Of a stretch of DNA of 64,000 nucleotides, positions 11,885-24,501 are shown in pieces; the first letter of the stretch is position 1; the number at the start of each line of letters is the position of its first letter. The notes under the pieces were generated by a model, which was not told the origin of the DNA, ran no database searches, and saw nothing but the letters and a program-made list of their open reading frames with translations. The position numbers and the translations under genes were made by a program. Origin of the DNA: Pilaira anomala (lineage: Eukaryota > Mucoromycota > Mucoromycetes > Mucorales > Mucoraceae); assembly GCA_025716855.1 (NCBI GenBank), contig JAIXMQ010000004.1, forward strand, positions 310,001 to 374,000. Direction: 5' to 3'.

Positions 11885-12144
11885 TGTCTTTCATTTTTCA
11901 TGACTTAATAAAGCTAGATATCGAATTATAACATAAAAAAATAATATTACTCTAAATGAAAAACTTACAATATATTATTTATATTTTTTATGTTTTTTTT
12001 TTTTTTAGCTTGAGTCTATCGCATATCATAAAGTTTTTTATATTTACGTGATTGATATACTCCTAATCTGAAGCCAATAGAATTAATAATAAGAATACGG
12101 ACCGTATATGATCCAATACTAGATGCAAAACAACCAAACTATAT

Positions 12145-12400
12145 CTAATAGAAGAAGAAGAAGAAGAAGAAGAAGGACCAGAAGTAGTGGTCATTAAAAA
12201 GTATTTCGCTGAAAAGCGGGATGCTTTTGTTCAATTGTGTAATACGGCTCCTGGTGGATTGGAGCAACACCCTCTTCTTAGGGTGTTGTTAAAAATATAG
12301 AAGATTCGGAGAAGGAGGTCTTGGACCAATTCAAGGCCTCTGGATCCAATTTTGTTCAACAACAACAGCAAACAACAACAACAACAAAACAACAAAAAAA
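12145..12400 (+). pseudogene. Frameshifted small hypothetical gene
   Basis: A frame starts in a (GAA)n run, giving eight Glu, then reads GPEVVVIKKYFAEKRDAFVQ and GGLEQHPLLRVLL before a stop at about 12298. A second frame continues as NIEDSEKEVLDQFKASGSNF with a Gln tail to about 12400. One frameshift near 12290 joins the two into a plausible small acidic or helical protein. I do not recognise the family. Confidence 0.4.
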
Positions 12401-12902
12401 ATAAATAAAATTATATAATTAAAAACCTAATTATTCTGTCTTTTTTTTTTTCTTTTTAAATTTGCTGATTATCCTCTCTCACATCGAAACTAGTGAGCGC
12501 TTACTAAACAATGATTTACTTGGTTTTACTAATAAAGCAAAAGACAATGCAATAATATCAAAGGATTATAATTACTCACATTATTTAAAGAGGATTATAT
12601 ATAAACTTGTTTGTGATTTTTTTTTGACATATGCAGCAGAATTTGGCAGATATTATATGCACATGATCAAAAAATGAGTGCACTGACTATGTATGTAAAT
12701 TTGTGTACACATGTTCATGCGAATTATATTAAGAGAAATGGGATTCACACATATTTAAAATCAAGTTGGAAATTCAGACACCTATCATAAAAACATTTGG
12801 TTACGCGCTTTTCAACTTTATCTTTTCATTCATACTTTTCTTGTAAAGAATTGCATAAAGAATCTTTTTGTTTCGTACCTTTTTGATGCGCTGTCTTTTA
12901 AC

Positions 12903-12938
<36 letters not shown>

Positions 12939-13012
12939 AATGGCAATCCGTCTATTTAATGAAATATCTTTTGCCTGGTGTATATAGTTATATTGATAGC
13001 TCTGGTTGTTTT

Positions 13013-13102
13013 AACAATGAAATTCAAAAATTAAAAGAAGAATCCGAGAGCTTGTATGATGAAGTCGAGGAAATCAGTGACATTTATTTTTCTGATCAAT
13101 AA
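13013..13102 (+). pseudogene. Coiled-coil terminal fragment
   Basis: An open stretch reads EIQKLKEESESLYDEVEEIS and then DIYFSDQ before a stop at 13102. It is strongly charged and heptad-like. It resembles the ORF at 14611-14808 in style (ENKKLKEEAK), so both may derive from one repeated element. No start codon or upstream exon is identified. Confidence 0.3.
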
Positions 13103-14610
13103 GAATTACTTCTAAATAATCGTTATCTCTTTTAAAACCTTAAGCTTCATTAAATTGATTTTTTTTTTTTTGATTTTCGTGTGCTCTGAGTCAGACAAAA
13201 AAGCATTGTAATAAAACGTTTACATCACTCTCTTTCACCGAAATCGATCTACTTTTACAACTCCTGCCATTCATTCCCTCTACCCCATCTCTCCCACTAC
13301 ATCAAACACTTTAAATATTGGGTTTAATCTACGCTCACTATTTGCTACATATGTAATAACAACTACTATAGAAGAACCATAGGATCACTTTTCATTCCAT
13401 TGCTTACTTAAATTTTTTTAGTTATTTGGTCTGAAGTATGTATGTACTTATTTACATATCTATCACTGGTACCATGCAAGTTATCGTCACTCTATTGACT
13501 ACCTCATTATTTTTATTCAGTCTATCCGATGTATTGTCTTTTATGTCAAGGAAAAAGTTATACATATACATACATAATTACTTTTTAAAAAAAACTATTT
13601 GAAGTAAAACATTCAATTTCTACACTTTGTTTTTCATGAATGTTCTTATAAATGGCAAAAACCTTTTGTGTGTATTGTTAAAAAAGTGATATTTTTCTTT
13701 TTACGATTAAATTTTAAAAACAGACTTTACATTATTAATCACTAGGATGTCAGCTAAAATGACGAAAAAAAAAAAAAAAAAAAAAAAAACTCTTTGCGTA
13801 AATTGATATCGATAAAAAAAGTTTGAGGGTTTGACATGTGAGTTATGAGAAACACATGAGAACGCCCATATCAAAGAAAATTACGAGCGACGGAATTCAA
13901 TAAAAAAAAAAGGGTTCTAGACTAAAATGTAGATAATCTGTATATCTTATCAGCATTGCGTTTTGTTTACTTGAAGTATACCCCTTTCATATACTTTCTA
14001 TTTTTGAAATCTTAATTGGATCTTATGCCATCACCAAAGAACGCCTAGAAACATCTTAAAGATTAGTTGCGTAACAATCTTTTTCGTTTTTAGGGAGTGT
14101 GTGAAGGAAAAACTCAATTTAAATTTGAAACAGGCGGCGTTTATAGAGAATGCCCATACTGAATTTGAAAAATGGGGGCTGTGTATAACATGTAAATAAA
14201 CAAAAACAAAAAAGACTTCATTTTATCTTGACATCATAAATGAAGCATAGTTACAAAATCTTCTTTCAGCCCTTCAAATTAAATGTATAAAACGTCAATA
14301 TTTTCTTTTCGTATCTTTTTTCTTTTATCTAATTATTATTTTAAACATGTACAATCAACACACAGCTAATTTGAAGTATGAATTACAGAAAAAGAAGGCA
14401 TTGCATTCTTTTTCTTATATTTATGTTTTTTTACTATCATTTGTTATGACTACCATATCACTTGCTACTTTAAAAACCACCTCTGTTTCTGCAGGTTTGG
14501 TGTAGAAAAAAAATTATTAATTGGCTGGGCTTGCCCACTGAAGGTATGTATTAATTATATATTCAAAACTACAATTTATTATAACATAAAAAGCTAAGCA
14601 TTTTTTTCAA

Positions 14611-14808
14611 ATGTCTTTTAGAGCAATTTTTACCTTGGAAAAAGAAAACAAAAAATTAAAAGAAGAAGCTAAAACAGATGATGTTGTCATTGCATGTTTG
14701 TTGGATCGAATTGAAAGCCTGAAATCTGATGCTCTGAAGGCAGAAATCAGATTCACTCTTTTCGAAATTGAAAAAGCCAGAGAAGAAATCGAGGTCTTAT
14801 GTAGCTGA
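14611..14808 (+). CDS. Small hypothetical coiled-coil protein
   Basis: This 65-codon frame begins at the first ATG and has no visible introns. It contains LEKENKKLKEEAKTDD and FEIEKAREEIEVL, which are long amphipathic charged helices. It could be a real short gene or the last exon of a larger decayed one, as the upstream 400 bp are AT-rich and unremarkable. No catalytic or targeting motifs are visible, and no function can be given. Confidence 0.35.
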   Translation: MSFRAIFTLEKENKKLKEEAKTDDVVIACLLDRIESLKSDALKAEIRFTLFEIEKAREEIEVLCS

Positions 14809-15335
14809 AATCATGTGTCAATAAAAATTATTTGTAAAAAAATCATTGTACATAATATCTGTCTTTTTATTTTATTTTTTTGATTATAATCTTCTCGTAA
14901 CTATATAAAAAACTATTTAATTCAAAGGAGAGAGATATAATAGTTAATGCTCTGTGTTATTGAGCTCCAATTGTGGATAAAATCACCTTCTAACATCAAG
15001 TCAAGAGAATGATTATGATAGAAAAAAATGATACAAAATGCCAAAGATTAACTTAATGCAGAGAGGTCTAAAAGATATTATTAAAATATGGGGTCCGTGC
15101 GCAAATTTTTTCTTTCATCCAAGTCCTTCTATTTTTTCAACCAGTACACCATAATAATGTTTTCCCCTTCTAAAGAAGATAGGTCAAGAACTGAAGACAT
15201 CATTCAGTTTCGGGACCCTGTCATGTTCACGATAACAGATGGTAAAGCTAGAAGGAGAAAACAAAAAAATTGTATAAATGTATTATTAACTGCTTCTATA
15301 CAAAAGAGAACCCTGAGTATACAATTTTTGTGAAG

Positions 15336-15458
15336 TCAAAAACAGACCAAGACTTCACAACTTACAGATCTGTACAAGATCATTAAAAAAATTGGATTGG
15401 GTTCCCAAGGTTATGTCTCTTTAACAACTTGCCGAACCACAAAAGAGAAGTCCCTATA
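15336..15458 (+). pseudogene. Possible protein-kinase N-lobe fragment
   Basis: A frame reads DLYKIIKKIGLGSQGYVSLT and ends at a stop about ten codons later. 'IGLGSQGYV' fits the glycine-rich loop GxGxxGxV of protein kinases, and the preceding YKIIKK fits the first strand. No VAIK lysine, HRD or DFG follows; the sequence runs into the repeat at 15500. If real, it is a truncated kinase exon. Confidence 0.3.
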
Positions 15459-15584
15459 AAAAAAATAACCTTGTTGGTTTCCCTTCAAGAGATCAATTTT
15501 TCTATGACTACTTGATGTTGTTATATTCTCCTGGAGAAAACTACCGAGATAAGAACAACAATCCACCCGATTCCTCTTCAATAT

Positions 15585-18500
15585 CTACACCTATAACACC
15601 TGTTCAATCAACCATAATGAGAAAAGAATGAGAGAGAGAGAGGGTAATATATATATAAAGAAAAAGAGAAAAGGAAGTTGTACCAAGTAAATGTGTATTA
15701 GAAGCCCTTTTAAAAGGGAAACTCACAAGAAGATCGGGCTTTTTTCATTGACACAACCATCTTCCACTGTCGATAGTTTATGTCTCAGGTTTTATCCCAA
15801 GACTGCCAAAGAATAAGGCCGGAGCAGAAAATTGAGCCCGTACAATTGGCGTAACTATTATCTTCCCTTTCCTTTTTTCTCGAAAACACACAATACTTAC
15901 CAATGGGTACACCCAAAATTGATTACTTTTTAAAATCCCAAATGGTCTGCCACCGTAAAACGGAAACTGTATAGCCCACCACCAGTCGCCATAACAAGTG
16001 TCCACTTCCAATAGTTGATACCTCAGGTTTTATCCCAAGACCGCCATAGAATAAAGCTGAATGGGAAGATTGAACCAAAGATGGGAAAATGAACAATAAC
16101 AGAAAATGATACCCGCAAAAAAAGATAATTGAGATTACATCCTAAAAAAATGATAGGTCAAAAAGGTGATAAGAAATATGTCCATGTATATCCTTTGCCA
16201 TCATCATATATACACAACAACACAAATACCCCTTCCCCCCTTTTTTTTTTTTTTACCTTTGACTTTCAATAAACCAAGACCAGTCATGAGTGAATTGTTT
16301 GGCATCAAAAAGAATTCACAGAACCAAGTTTAACGAATGGATTCCTTAGCAATACCAGCATTAGCACCAATATCACCAACACACGTCTGTTCTCATAAAG
16401 AAGTCTAGGATCAACTACATCAACTTTCCTTACCACAATAGAACATGATACTCGACAAAAGAAACCCGGAACGAAACTGGCATAAAATATTATAAAACTC
16501 ATACAGTAATACACTTAACCCTCGAAAAGTAAACTTTTGGAGTCGGGAATCATCCGGTAGTAAAGTTAATTACAGCAGCAAAAAGAAAAGTTGAGATCTG
16601 CACTATTGCAAAAGCATGCAACTAGAGTATTACACTTCAAGAAGTGCTGATTGAGGCATGTCAGAGCATTATGAATGTTCTGCGATACGGACAGCGCAAC
16701 ATAATCAATACAATCACATAATAGAGTATATGCCTGGCAATTAAAAGAAGATGGCGATGGAAACAAATAGGTGAAAGATTAAGAAGATTGAACCAAAACT
16801 ATTGCAGCAGCATAAAACTAGAGAATTACACTTCAATAAGCGCTGATTGAGGGATGTCAGAGCATTATAAATGTTCTGCGATACGGACATCGCAACATAC
16901 CCAGTACAATCACACAATAGCGAGAGAAACAAGTAGGCAAAATTCCTGTTTAGTGCTTGGTGATATAAAAATTGATGGCGCGGTTTAAATGTTTTAGTCG
17001 CATATAAAAAAAATGCAGACATCTTATAAAATCCGCTGTTACACAGCAGTGTATCTTAACTGTCTGTTATAAAAAATAATAGAAATTCTATTGATTTAAC
17101 TATTTTATTATATTTCATACTTTTATTTCTTTACATATTAGAATCCTTTATATATATATATTTATCTCTCCATTGTATTCTACTTATAAAGTCTCTTGCT
17201 TTAATAAGTCCTCTTAATAAAGTAACTAGCTATTCTTTTTACATAGAGAAAATTTCCATGCTAATGTGACTTTTTCATCAAGTTTTTATGTGTTGGAAGC
17301 CATTGAAGTGCTTTAAAGTCAAATTTTCGATGATTTGATTTTTTTTTTTTTTTTTTTGGGTCAAGGTCAAGTAAATATGCTTTAAAACATGAAAAAAGGG
17401 CCAGGTATTTATATAATTTTCGTAGTCTCGTGATGTCGAAATTAGGTTTCTATTCATATTATTGGCTAGCAGCTCTTTGAAGTGGATTAGTTATCTCTTC
17501 TGTATCAACTTTATGGGTTAAATACGCACAAAATATTTCAAATATGTAGTTAAAAATAAAGATGTCAAGATAAATGGTTGTGTGTGTTATATGTATATTT
17601 CTTCTACTTTTATTGACGTTTTGTGTATGAATCTCATATTAAATAGGTGTACTAAGTCTGATAAGAAACAGACATACATTTATGCATGTTTTAAATCTCA
17701 ACAAACTTTGGGCGCCATCACATGACCGCAAACAGGTTTATTTTAGCACCCTTTTTTTTTTTTTTTTTTTTTTTTTCTTTTCTTCAAATAAAACATACAC
17801 ATTCTTTACAACTACCTCTTTAATGACATACAAGATATTGTATCAAGAAATGAACAACTTTGAAATGTGCATAATAAATAATATTAGTGGTAAGACATAT
17901 AACTTTATTACGGGAGAAAGTAGCTAACTGTCTAATATATTCCCACGTGTTCTTAAGAATGATTCTACACTTATTTTACTTCAAGTCCTTGCGTATAAAA
18001 TGACTATTTCTTCCTTGGTTGCTAAGCTTTTGTCTTGATGTTGCATAGTTGGTCTAATACAACGGTTGTTGCCATGGGGAGAATGTCTGATTCAAGATGA
18101 CTCTATTTTACGTGTAAAGAGATCTTCGTCTGGTTGATACTGTTTGGTGTGTGAAATGTTAGTATAGTCTATACGTATAGTTTAATTGAAAGATTCAGTA
18201 CTGGCTATCGAAAACAGCTTTTGACCACGAATAACCGATTCCATTATTTGCTGACTTGCTTCTTAACTGACTCGCAGTACAATATGGGCACCGTAGTCGG
18301 GATAGTAGTGCCATTAGTAGAGATGTTCCATCCATCTGAGGTGGCTTCGTTTCGTTGGGAGGAGATAGCTGGGAAATGGCTTTTTAATTTTACAAAGGTA
18401 TTTATTTATCTTTTTTGCTCATCATGATGTATCCGTCAAACGTCTCTTTTGTTGGCTGTGATGGTTACTATTTGATATGTAATCTCTTTCTCTTTTTAAT

Positions 18501-19029
18501 CCGGCAACATGGTCTTGACTACTAGTCTTATATATATGTCTTGAAATAATCCTTGCTCTTAACAGAAACAAAACAAGAAAAAATAATCAAAAAGTCAAAA
18601 GTCAAAAGTCAAAAGTCAAAAAAAAAAAAAAAAAAAAAACAAGAAAACAAGAAAACAAAACAGGAAAACAAGAAACCAAAAAATTAAAAAATCAAAAATC
18701 AAACAAAGCTACTATAACTGCTCTAGCTAATCCGGGAAGCATCTTTTACACATCTCTCTTCATTTACTCGCCTATGATAAAGTACTTGCAAGCTTTTATA
18801 CTTTTAAATTCCCAAACTCGAGGCCTTCATATCAAAATTACATGTCAATTCATATTTGGCTCTATCCTTACACAGACATAATTGGTGGTTTATCTTCTCT
18901 AAAGTACCTTTCAATCCTGGTCAATTATTTGCTATAATTATCCGTTTTACAACATTCGTATACATCAATTTCATCTTTCTACACTACATATCCATCTTGA
19001 ATTAATTTAAAATCACCACTGCATACCTT

Positions 19030-19081
<52 letters not shown>
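15585..19081 (-). repeat. Right arm of giant inverted repeat (3.5 kb)
   Basis: This is the mirror of 6561-10054, ending in a long A tract (19034-19083). Its inner end abuts 15500-15584, which is a diverged inverted match to 11249-11345. The left arm has 1.2 kb of additional sequence at the same point. The level of identity implies recent duplication, ongoing gene conversion or an assembly artefact. Confidence 0.92.
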
Positions 19082-19085
<4 letters not shown>

Positions 19086-19139
19086 TAAAAAGATAGGTAA
19101 ACAAAATAAATCTATTGTTTCTCCTTTTTTCATCTCTTT

Positions 19140-19950
19140 GTTTGTCAAGTATGGTTCTCTATTGTATTGTTTGATTGTGATGCGAATGTAGCGGTTTTCT
19201 TACCGTGGAACATTTACAATGCTCTGACATGCCGCAATCAGCACTTATCAAAGTGTAATGCACTAGTTCTCTATTTGCGGGTCAGTGTAGATATCGACAT
19301 TTTTTTGCTCTCCATCTATAATCAACCTATCATGGGATATTTCCTGGTCTTAGAAGTTTACTTCTGGGAGTTTAAGAGTATTACTGCTAAATATTTAAAG
19401 ATTTTAATACCCGTTTCTTTTGTCTGGTATCTTGTTCCATTTGTGATACAGTTAATATGGTGCTATAGTGCCGATTTTTTGCTGTCATCACAGGATATTT
19501 GCCTATTGTTGCTGCCGGTTATTGTTATGACTTGCGCTGTTGCTATGGCAGGTGTTGCTATGAATAATGCTGGCGCTGCTTTAGTCGTTGTTGTTATGAT
19601 AGTAAGTTATTTTTTCTCTCTTTTTTTTTATGTTTTCAAACAGTTTCTAATACTCATTTTAGAAATAATGCTATTTGTAGTCTGCTGGCACTTGAAAGCA
19701 AAAGAACAGAACCGTTGTTAAAGTGAATTTTGACGAAGCTTTTTATCTCCTTCTTCTCCGTCCTCGTTTACGAGCGGTTCGTACAGTTTAATCCTGGGAG
19801 TAATGGCACGTAAAACCATACAGATATCGAAGGGGGATTTGGATTGATGGTTCTTATCTTGGTAATCATCTCTAAGGAAAATGTTATCATTGATTGTTGT
19901 GTCGTTGTACTTATCCGTTGCATCCTTATTCTTGAGACTTTAGCTAGTGG
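19140..19950 (+). repeat. Diverged third copy of the arm/spacer repeat
   Basis: The segment follows the same order of motifs as 8900-9200 and then 11150-11330: 'CATTTACAATGCTCTGACATG', a 'GAAGTTTACTTCTGGGAG' analogue, and finally 'CAGTTTAATC...GATATCGAAG...GGATTGATG'. Identity is much lower than between the two arms. A 184-codon frame (19167-19721) runs through it but has only hydrophobic low-complexity sequence, and I do not call it a gene. Confidence 0.6.
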
Positions 19951-20164
19951 ATCTCCTCGTGGTTAGTCTTGGAAAACTTTGAGTTTGGAAACCTTTTCTT
20001 TCCTGATTGTAAAGGCTAAAGCACTAGTAACTTTTTTTAAAATAGTTATAATAATAAATAAATAAAGTAATAAACAAAATATCCAGATTAAGCCCAGTTT
20101 CCTTTGACATGTTATGATATACATAAATAAAACCATTCTTTTTTGTCGAAGTGTCTTGTCTTTA

Positions 20165-20565
20165 TGTATCATTCTTCAATAAGTTTCTCTCAAGATTGCC
20201 TCCAAGGTTACACCATTTTTTACAGCTAGACTTTTTATTTATTTATTATTTACCTTAACCGTACAGTGGACTTTTTTTCTTTTATTATTTATCTTAACCA
20301 CACAGTGAACTTTTTTTCTTTTATTATATATATTTAATTCATTGCAAAAACCAATTAGCAAAATATTTGTTTTTATTTATAACTAAACTTGAACTGATAC
20401 GGTTGATAAACTACAAGTACAATATTAACTCTATGAAGCCTTTGGTTAATGCATAAAGCTCAAAAGACACCACAGCCAGGAACTCCAAAGGTCAAAAGCC
20501 TGCGTCACAAATCATATTTTTTTTTTTATTGATTTATTTGTAGTGCCCAAGAATTCACCTATTTA
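20165..20565 (-). mobile_element. Truncated Mutator-like element end
   Basis: This segment matches 30663-31040 in inverted orientation and includes the 3' end of the OTU-MULE gene (TCTCAAGATTGC), AT-rich filler and the inverted-repeat motif (GCCAGGAACTCCAAAGGTC). It extends to CCCAAGAATTCACC, the same outer sequence seen beside the right inverted repeat of the 30.7-35.1 kb element. It is a solo end left by an older relative. Confidence 0.75.
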
Positions 20566-20755
20566 AATATATCAGTACTGTGATAAAGTGACATGATTGT
20601 AAGAAACGACATTTTTAAAAAAAAAGCTTTTAAATATAATGCGAAGAAAGCAAAGTGAAGAAGTTTCATCATATAAATACCAAATAAGTAATCCCAAACT
20701 TTTTTGTTTGTATTTTGAAGTGGACCAACTTTGGGTGACTCAAACGTATATTATC

Positions 20756-20879
20756 GTACCCACTCTATTTAAGGCTGAAAAAAATCTCAGACTTTTGTGG
20801 CCTTAACCTTATTTCTGACTTGAGAAAATTAAATATGGCAGAAAATTGCGGCGTTAAATCGAACGGCCTTAAATAGAGC
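20756..20879. mobile_element. Small MITE-like inverted-repeat element
   Basis: The element is bounded by CTCTATTTAAGGC and its inverted form GGCCTTAAATAGAGC, about 120 bp apart. A related half-element lies at 49468-49525, sharing GGCCACAAAAGTCTGA and AGCCTTAAATAGAGCG. Target duplication is not clear. It lies upstream of the peroxidase gene. Confidence 0.55.
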
Positions 20880-21065
20880 ATACGAGACGTGTGCGTGTGT
20901 ACCAGTAAAATAAGGCTCAGGTCGGACAAAGACAAGTTCTACTTTTTTACGTATAAAAACTTAATTTAAACTTATTCGTTTCGCTCTTTTTTCTCTCTTT
21001 AAACCTTTTTACTTTTTTTTATTTAATACTCTTACATTTACTTTTAAAAAAAGAAAAAGAAAAAT

Positions 21066-22144
21066 ATGGCCGACTCGAAATATGAAAGGTTAACACCAGA
21101 ACAAGAAATTCAAGTTAAAGGACCTAAGAAGACTGTACATGTAAAAAAAGACCAACACAAGTTTCAAAAGAGAGGAGATACAAAGTCTAGGATCAAATAT
21201 GGTGTATCACTTTTCCTTGGATTGATTACAGCTTATTTCGTTATTTCTATTATTCGAATTGAGGTAAGAGGTCGTAGTCTTATCAGGACAAATGAAGAAT
21301 GGAGAGAATTACTCAAGGAACATCCTTATGAGCATAAAGTAACTGATGTTCGATCTCCATGTCCCATGTTGAACACTTTGGCAAATCACGGCTTTATTAA
21401 TCGAAGCGGTCGTGATATCAAATCCGATGACTTATTTGATGCTCTTATGTTAATGGGTGCTCCTCCTACTGTCACAGTTGGTATCTTGAAATTCGTTTAC
21501 ACAAAGTTAAAGGAAGCAGATCCAGATAGTCCTTTCCTTTCTCAATTTGGTGAAATGAAGACCTTGGATCTCGATCGATTAACTATTGCTGGTGTCTTGG
21601 AACATGATGTTTCTTTAACTCGTAATGATCTCAGTATGCCCCCTCATACAACTTCCTCTCCTATTGCCGATTATGTAGTTCGTATGCATAATTTGGCCGC
21701 GTTTTCGAACAAGGGTACTGAATATGATGGTATCTTTACTCGTAAAAATGAAAATGACGCAAGACGCCTTCGATGGTTAGAATCTTACAAATACAACAAA
21801 CATATGCATTTGAATTTATTTTCTCAGGTAATGTATACATATATATATATGGTTTTGGGCGTGTGTTTAGATTTTTTGCTGATTGTGCTAAATACCCTTA
21901 TTATATATATATATAGTTTGCATCTAGTACTGAATGTTCTTTATTACTTGATATTATCGGTCGCGATGGTACAATTACTTTACCTCATTTGAAGTCTTTC
22001 CTCTTGAATGAAACTTTTCCTGATGATTGGGTGCCCAGAAATACTACTTATAGTTTAACTGAACTTGCTGTCAAACCTATTATATGCTGGAGAGGACTTC
22101 GTAAGAGTGAAGTTCCTATTGATTTAATTGCTCAACTTCAATAA
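21066..22144 (+). CDS. Membrane-anchored heme-thiolate peroxidase (chloroperoxidase/UPO-like)
   Basis: Two exons (21066-21827 and 21917-22144) give 329 residues. The intron is bounded by GTAATG and TATATAG. Residues 98-100 are PCP, whose Cys is the heme thiolate ligand in peroxidase family 2, followed by MLNTLANHGF, the family signature. EHDVSLTR at 179-186 matches the distal EHD motif of the CPO-type rather than the EGD of long UPOs. Such enzymes use hydrogen peroxide to oxidise or oxygenate organic substrates, but the substrate cannot be read from sequence. Most family members are secreted. Here a basic cytoplasmic-type leader of about 45 residues precedes one hydrophobic segment (about 46-66), implying a type II membrane anchor. 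ATG is in an A-rich context after a pyrimidine-rich leader. The gene is convergent with the phosphatase gene, 390 bp away. Confidence 0.85.
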
Positions 22145-22534
22145 GTTTATTTTTTTTTTATTTTTTTTTTCACGACGTAAAATAAATAAATAAAAGTTCT
22201 CGGGGATACTTTTTATTAGGAAAACGAGTTAAAAAAATATTTATTCAAAATTGGCGTTTATTGTAATATTTTTCAAACATTGAGACAGAGAAAACAGACT
22301 AAGAAGGTTGTGCGATGCATGCGTGTGACGAGTTAGGGACCGAAAGTTCTGTAGTACTTTGTTCATTACTTTTATGGTATCTTTCTATGGATAGAAAAAT
22401 CACTGCGTTTCCGGTACCTCCGTGTTGCCTTATACGTAGTTCTACAAAAAAAAAAAAAAAAAGAGGCTTTAAACTCCCCAGCAACCAGCAATATTATAGG
22501 CATTATAATATAATTATTTATCTTTATTATTAAT

Positions 22535-22774
22535 CTATTTTTTTGCAAAATCACCAAAGCTATCCATATAATAAGTAGATCTGACTCTGTTATCAGGAGA
22601 AAGTAACTTTTCCTTTGTTGTGATACCAGTCAAGACACACAAAGTATCAATACCGCCATTTAATCCAAACTCAATATCAGTATCTAGTCTATCACCAATC
22701 ATACAAGTTTTTTTAGGGTCGATAAGAGATCTAACAAAGATTTTTAGTTTATATATATAACATCATAAAAAAAA

Positions 22775-22810
<36 letters not shown>

Positions 22811-23677
22811 ACTCGGCATAAATAGCCTCCAACATATTTTGAGCAGGTTTACCCAAGACAGCATCAGGACGTCTACCAAGAGCAGCAATGATAGGTGCAG
22901 CAATGGCACCAGCACCGGGATAAAAGCTACCATGTTGAGGGAAAGTAGTATCTTCATTGGTCACAATAAAGTAACAACCTGGGTTTTTAGTCAAGTAAGC
23001 AAATGCCTTTGAATACTTTTTGTAATTGACCTTGGTATCGAGACCAATTACGACTGCACCGACTTCTTTATCGTCAGGTACTGCTTCGTTATCTGTGAGC
23101 CCCGCATCCTCTTCTCCTCCACAACTACGGATTCCTTCGGCTGCTAGTTCATCTCGAATACCGTTCATACCAATAATATAAACCTTTTTATCTTCTGGGA
23201 AATTTAAAACGTGCTTAAGGTAGGCTGCAGTAGCGAATGCAGAACTGAAAATTTCACTCTATTAAGATAATTTGGATGAGAATTATATAGATAAATATAT
23301 TTTTTAACTTACAAGTTCTGCTTTGATACCGAAACTTTCAAATTTACCCAAGAAAGAAGCACGAGACTTTGTACTGTTATTTGTAACAAAGAAAACTCTC
23401 TTACCTAAGATGACAGGTTATTTTTTATTTTTTTTTTGACATGAAAGCTTTATTATTATTATTTTTTTTTTTACCTTTTTCTCGAAGAAGAGACATGGAT
23501 TCAGCTACACCTTCAAATGTATTGGTTCCTTCCCACAAGACACCTACAAAAAAGAGTTAATTTTCTCGGTTTATTTCTTTTTCAAAAGGACAATGTACCA
23601 TCACAATCAAATAAAAAGTTATCGTATTTATCAATGAAGGCTTCACGGTCTTCTTTTGTAGCCAAGTATTGTAACAT
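22535..23677 (-). CDS. PHO13-type HAD phosphatase (p-nitrophenylphosphatase/phosphoglycolate phosphatase)
   Basis: Five exons (23677-23599, 23543-23475, 23404-23313, 23258-22813, 22730-22535) join in frame to 293 residues, close to yeast Pho13. HAD motif I is LFDCDGVLWEG (catalytic Asp about 24, acid/base Asp 26). Motif II is FFVTNNST, the motif III Lys is in LGKPAQNM, and motif IV is MIGDRLDTDIEFG. The C2-type cap lies between motifs II and III, with GCYFIVTNEDTTFP and an insertion rich in Gly, Glu and Asp (CGGEEDAG). The family removes 2-phosphoglycolate and other side-products of glycolysis in the cytosol. It is divergent from the JSN1-like gene and shares about 820 bp of upstream sequence with it. 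Confidence 0.9.
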
Positions 23678-24501
23678 ATTTTTTTTTTTTTTGTATATTC
23701 TAAAGAAAAAAGAAAAAGGGACTATTTTTCTCAGAAAGCAATAGATAATCCGGTTAAATTTAACTCCATAATGTGGTAACTATAGGATTTTGTCAAAATA
23801 AAGTTTTTATGTTAAATCAGTTCATATCCGAGCAAAGTAATGCTGAGGGAACAATACAACTAATTTAAAGGCTTAAATTTTATCTCTATGAATAGTTAAA
23901 TAAGAATTATTATGATGAATGTATCATTAGTGTCTACTTTATATGGAACGAGATAAATGATACATACTTGTCATGAAAATCTTCTCCTTCTCCCATTGTA
24001 TTAACTAATTATTACTTACATGTAAATTTAAAAATAAACCAACTAAATGTGAGTGAATGAGTGCTTTTTATATTATTCTTTCCTATCTGTTGTATATCTA
24101 TTATACAACAGATCAAATGCAAATAACGTCTTTATTCTTATGAACTCTATATAAAATCCAAAAAGATCTCCCTCTTTTGAGTTTTATAATAAATAAGCAA
24201 TGTTTATAAAACTTTTAACGATTTGTATGTAGATCATACACTATTTGCATATAATTTATTACAAGTCATGCTATTTTTTGTAATTTATCAACAAAAGATC
24301 ATGCTTGGGAGACAAAATGTAACAAAAGGAAATAATAATGACTTAAATTGTTTAATAGCATTTCATCTTGGCGTTAATAAATAAAGAGAGGTGGTGTGGC
24401 TCGTTCTTTATTACATTATAAATTAGTTTTTTTTTCTTTTCTCCGCTTTTTACCTTTTTTTTTTGTTACATATTTTCTTCTTCATCTCTTCTAATACAAA
24501 G
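23678..24501. promoter_or_regulatory. Divergent promoter region
   Basis: No coding sequence is seen between the phosphatase and JSN1-like starts. The region is AT-rich with pyrimidine stretches just upstream of the plus-strand gene (CTTTTCTCCGCTTTTTACC) and a small palindrome, ATCTGTTGTATATC / ATTATACAACAGAT, near 24086-24114. No specific factor site can be named. Confidence 0.4.

Larger units (their letters stand above)
10055..15584. other. Spacer of the giant inverted repeat
   Basis: This 5.5-kb spacer has no intact multi-domain gene. It holds low-complexity tandem repeats, a possible DDE-transposase remnant, three short coding-like pieces (12145-12400, 13013-13102, 14611-14808) and a possible kinase fragment (15336-15458). 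The rest is AT-rich filler with long A/T tracts (11840-11879, 12904-12937, 13766-13789). Confidence 0.55.

Noticed and set aside
12462..12677. 71-codon plus-strand frame as a small gene
   Set aside because: No domain, no homologous copy in the window and AT-driven composition, so there is no support beyond being open.
19167..19721. 184-codon hydrophobic frame as a membrane protein
   Set aside because: The stretch is a diverged copy of noncoding repeat sequence, and the frame is not conserved in the other copies.
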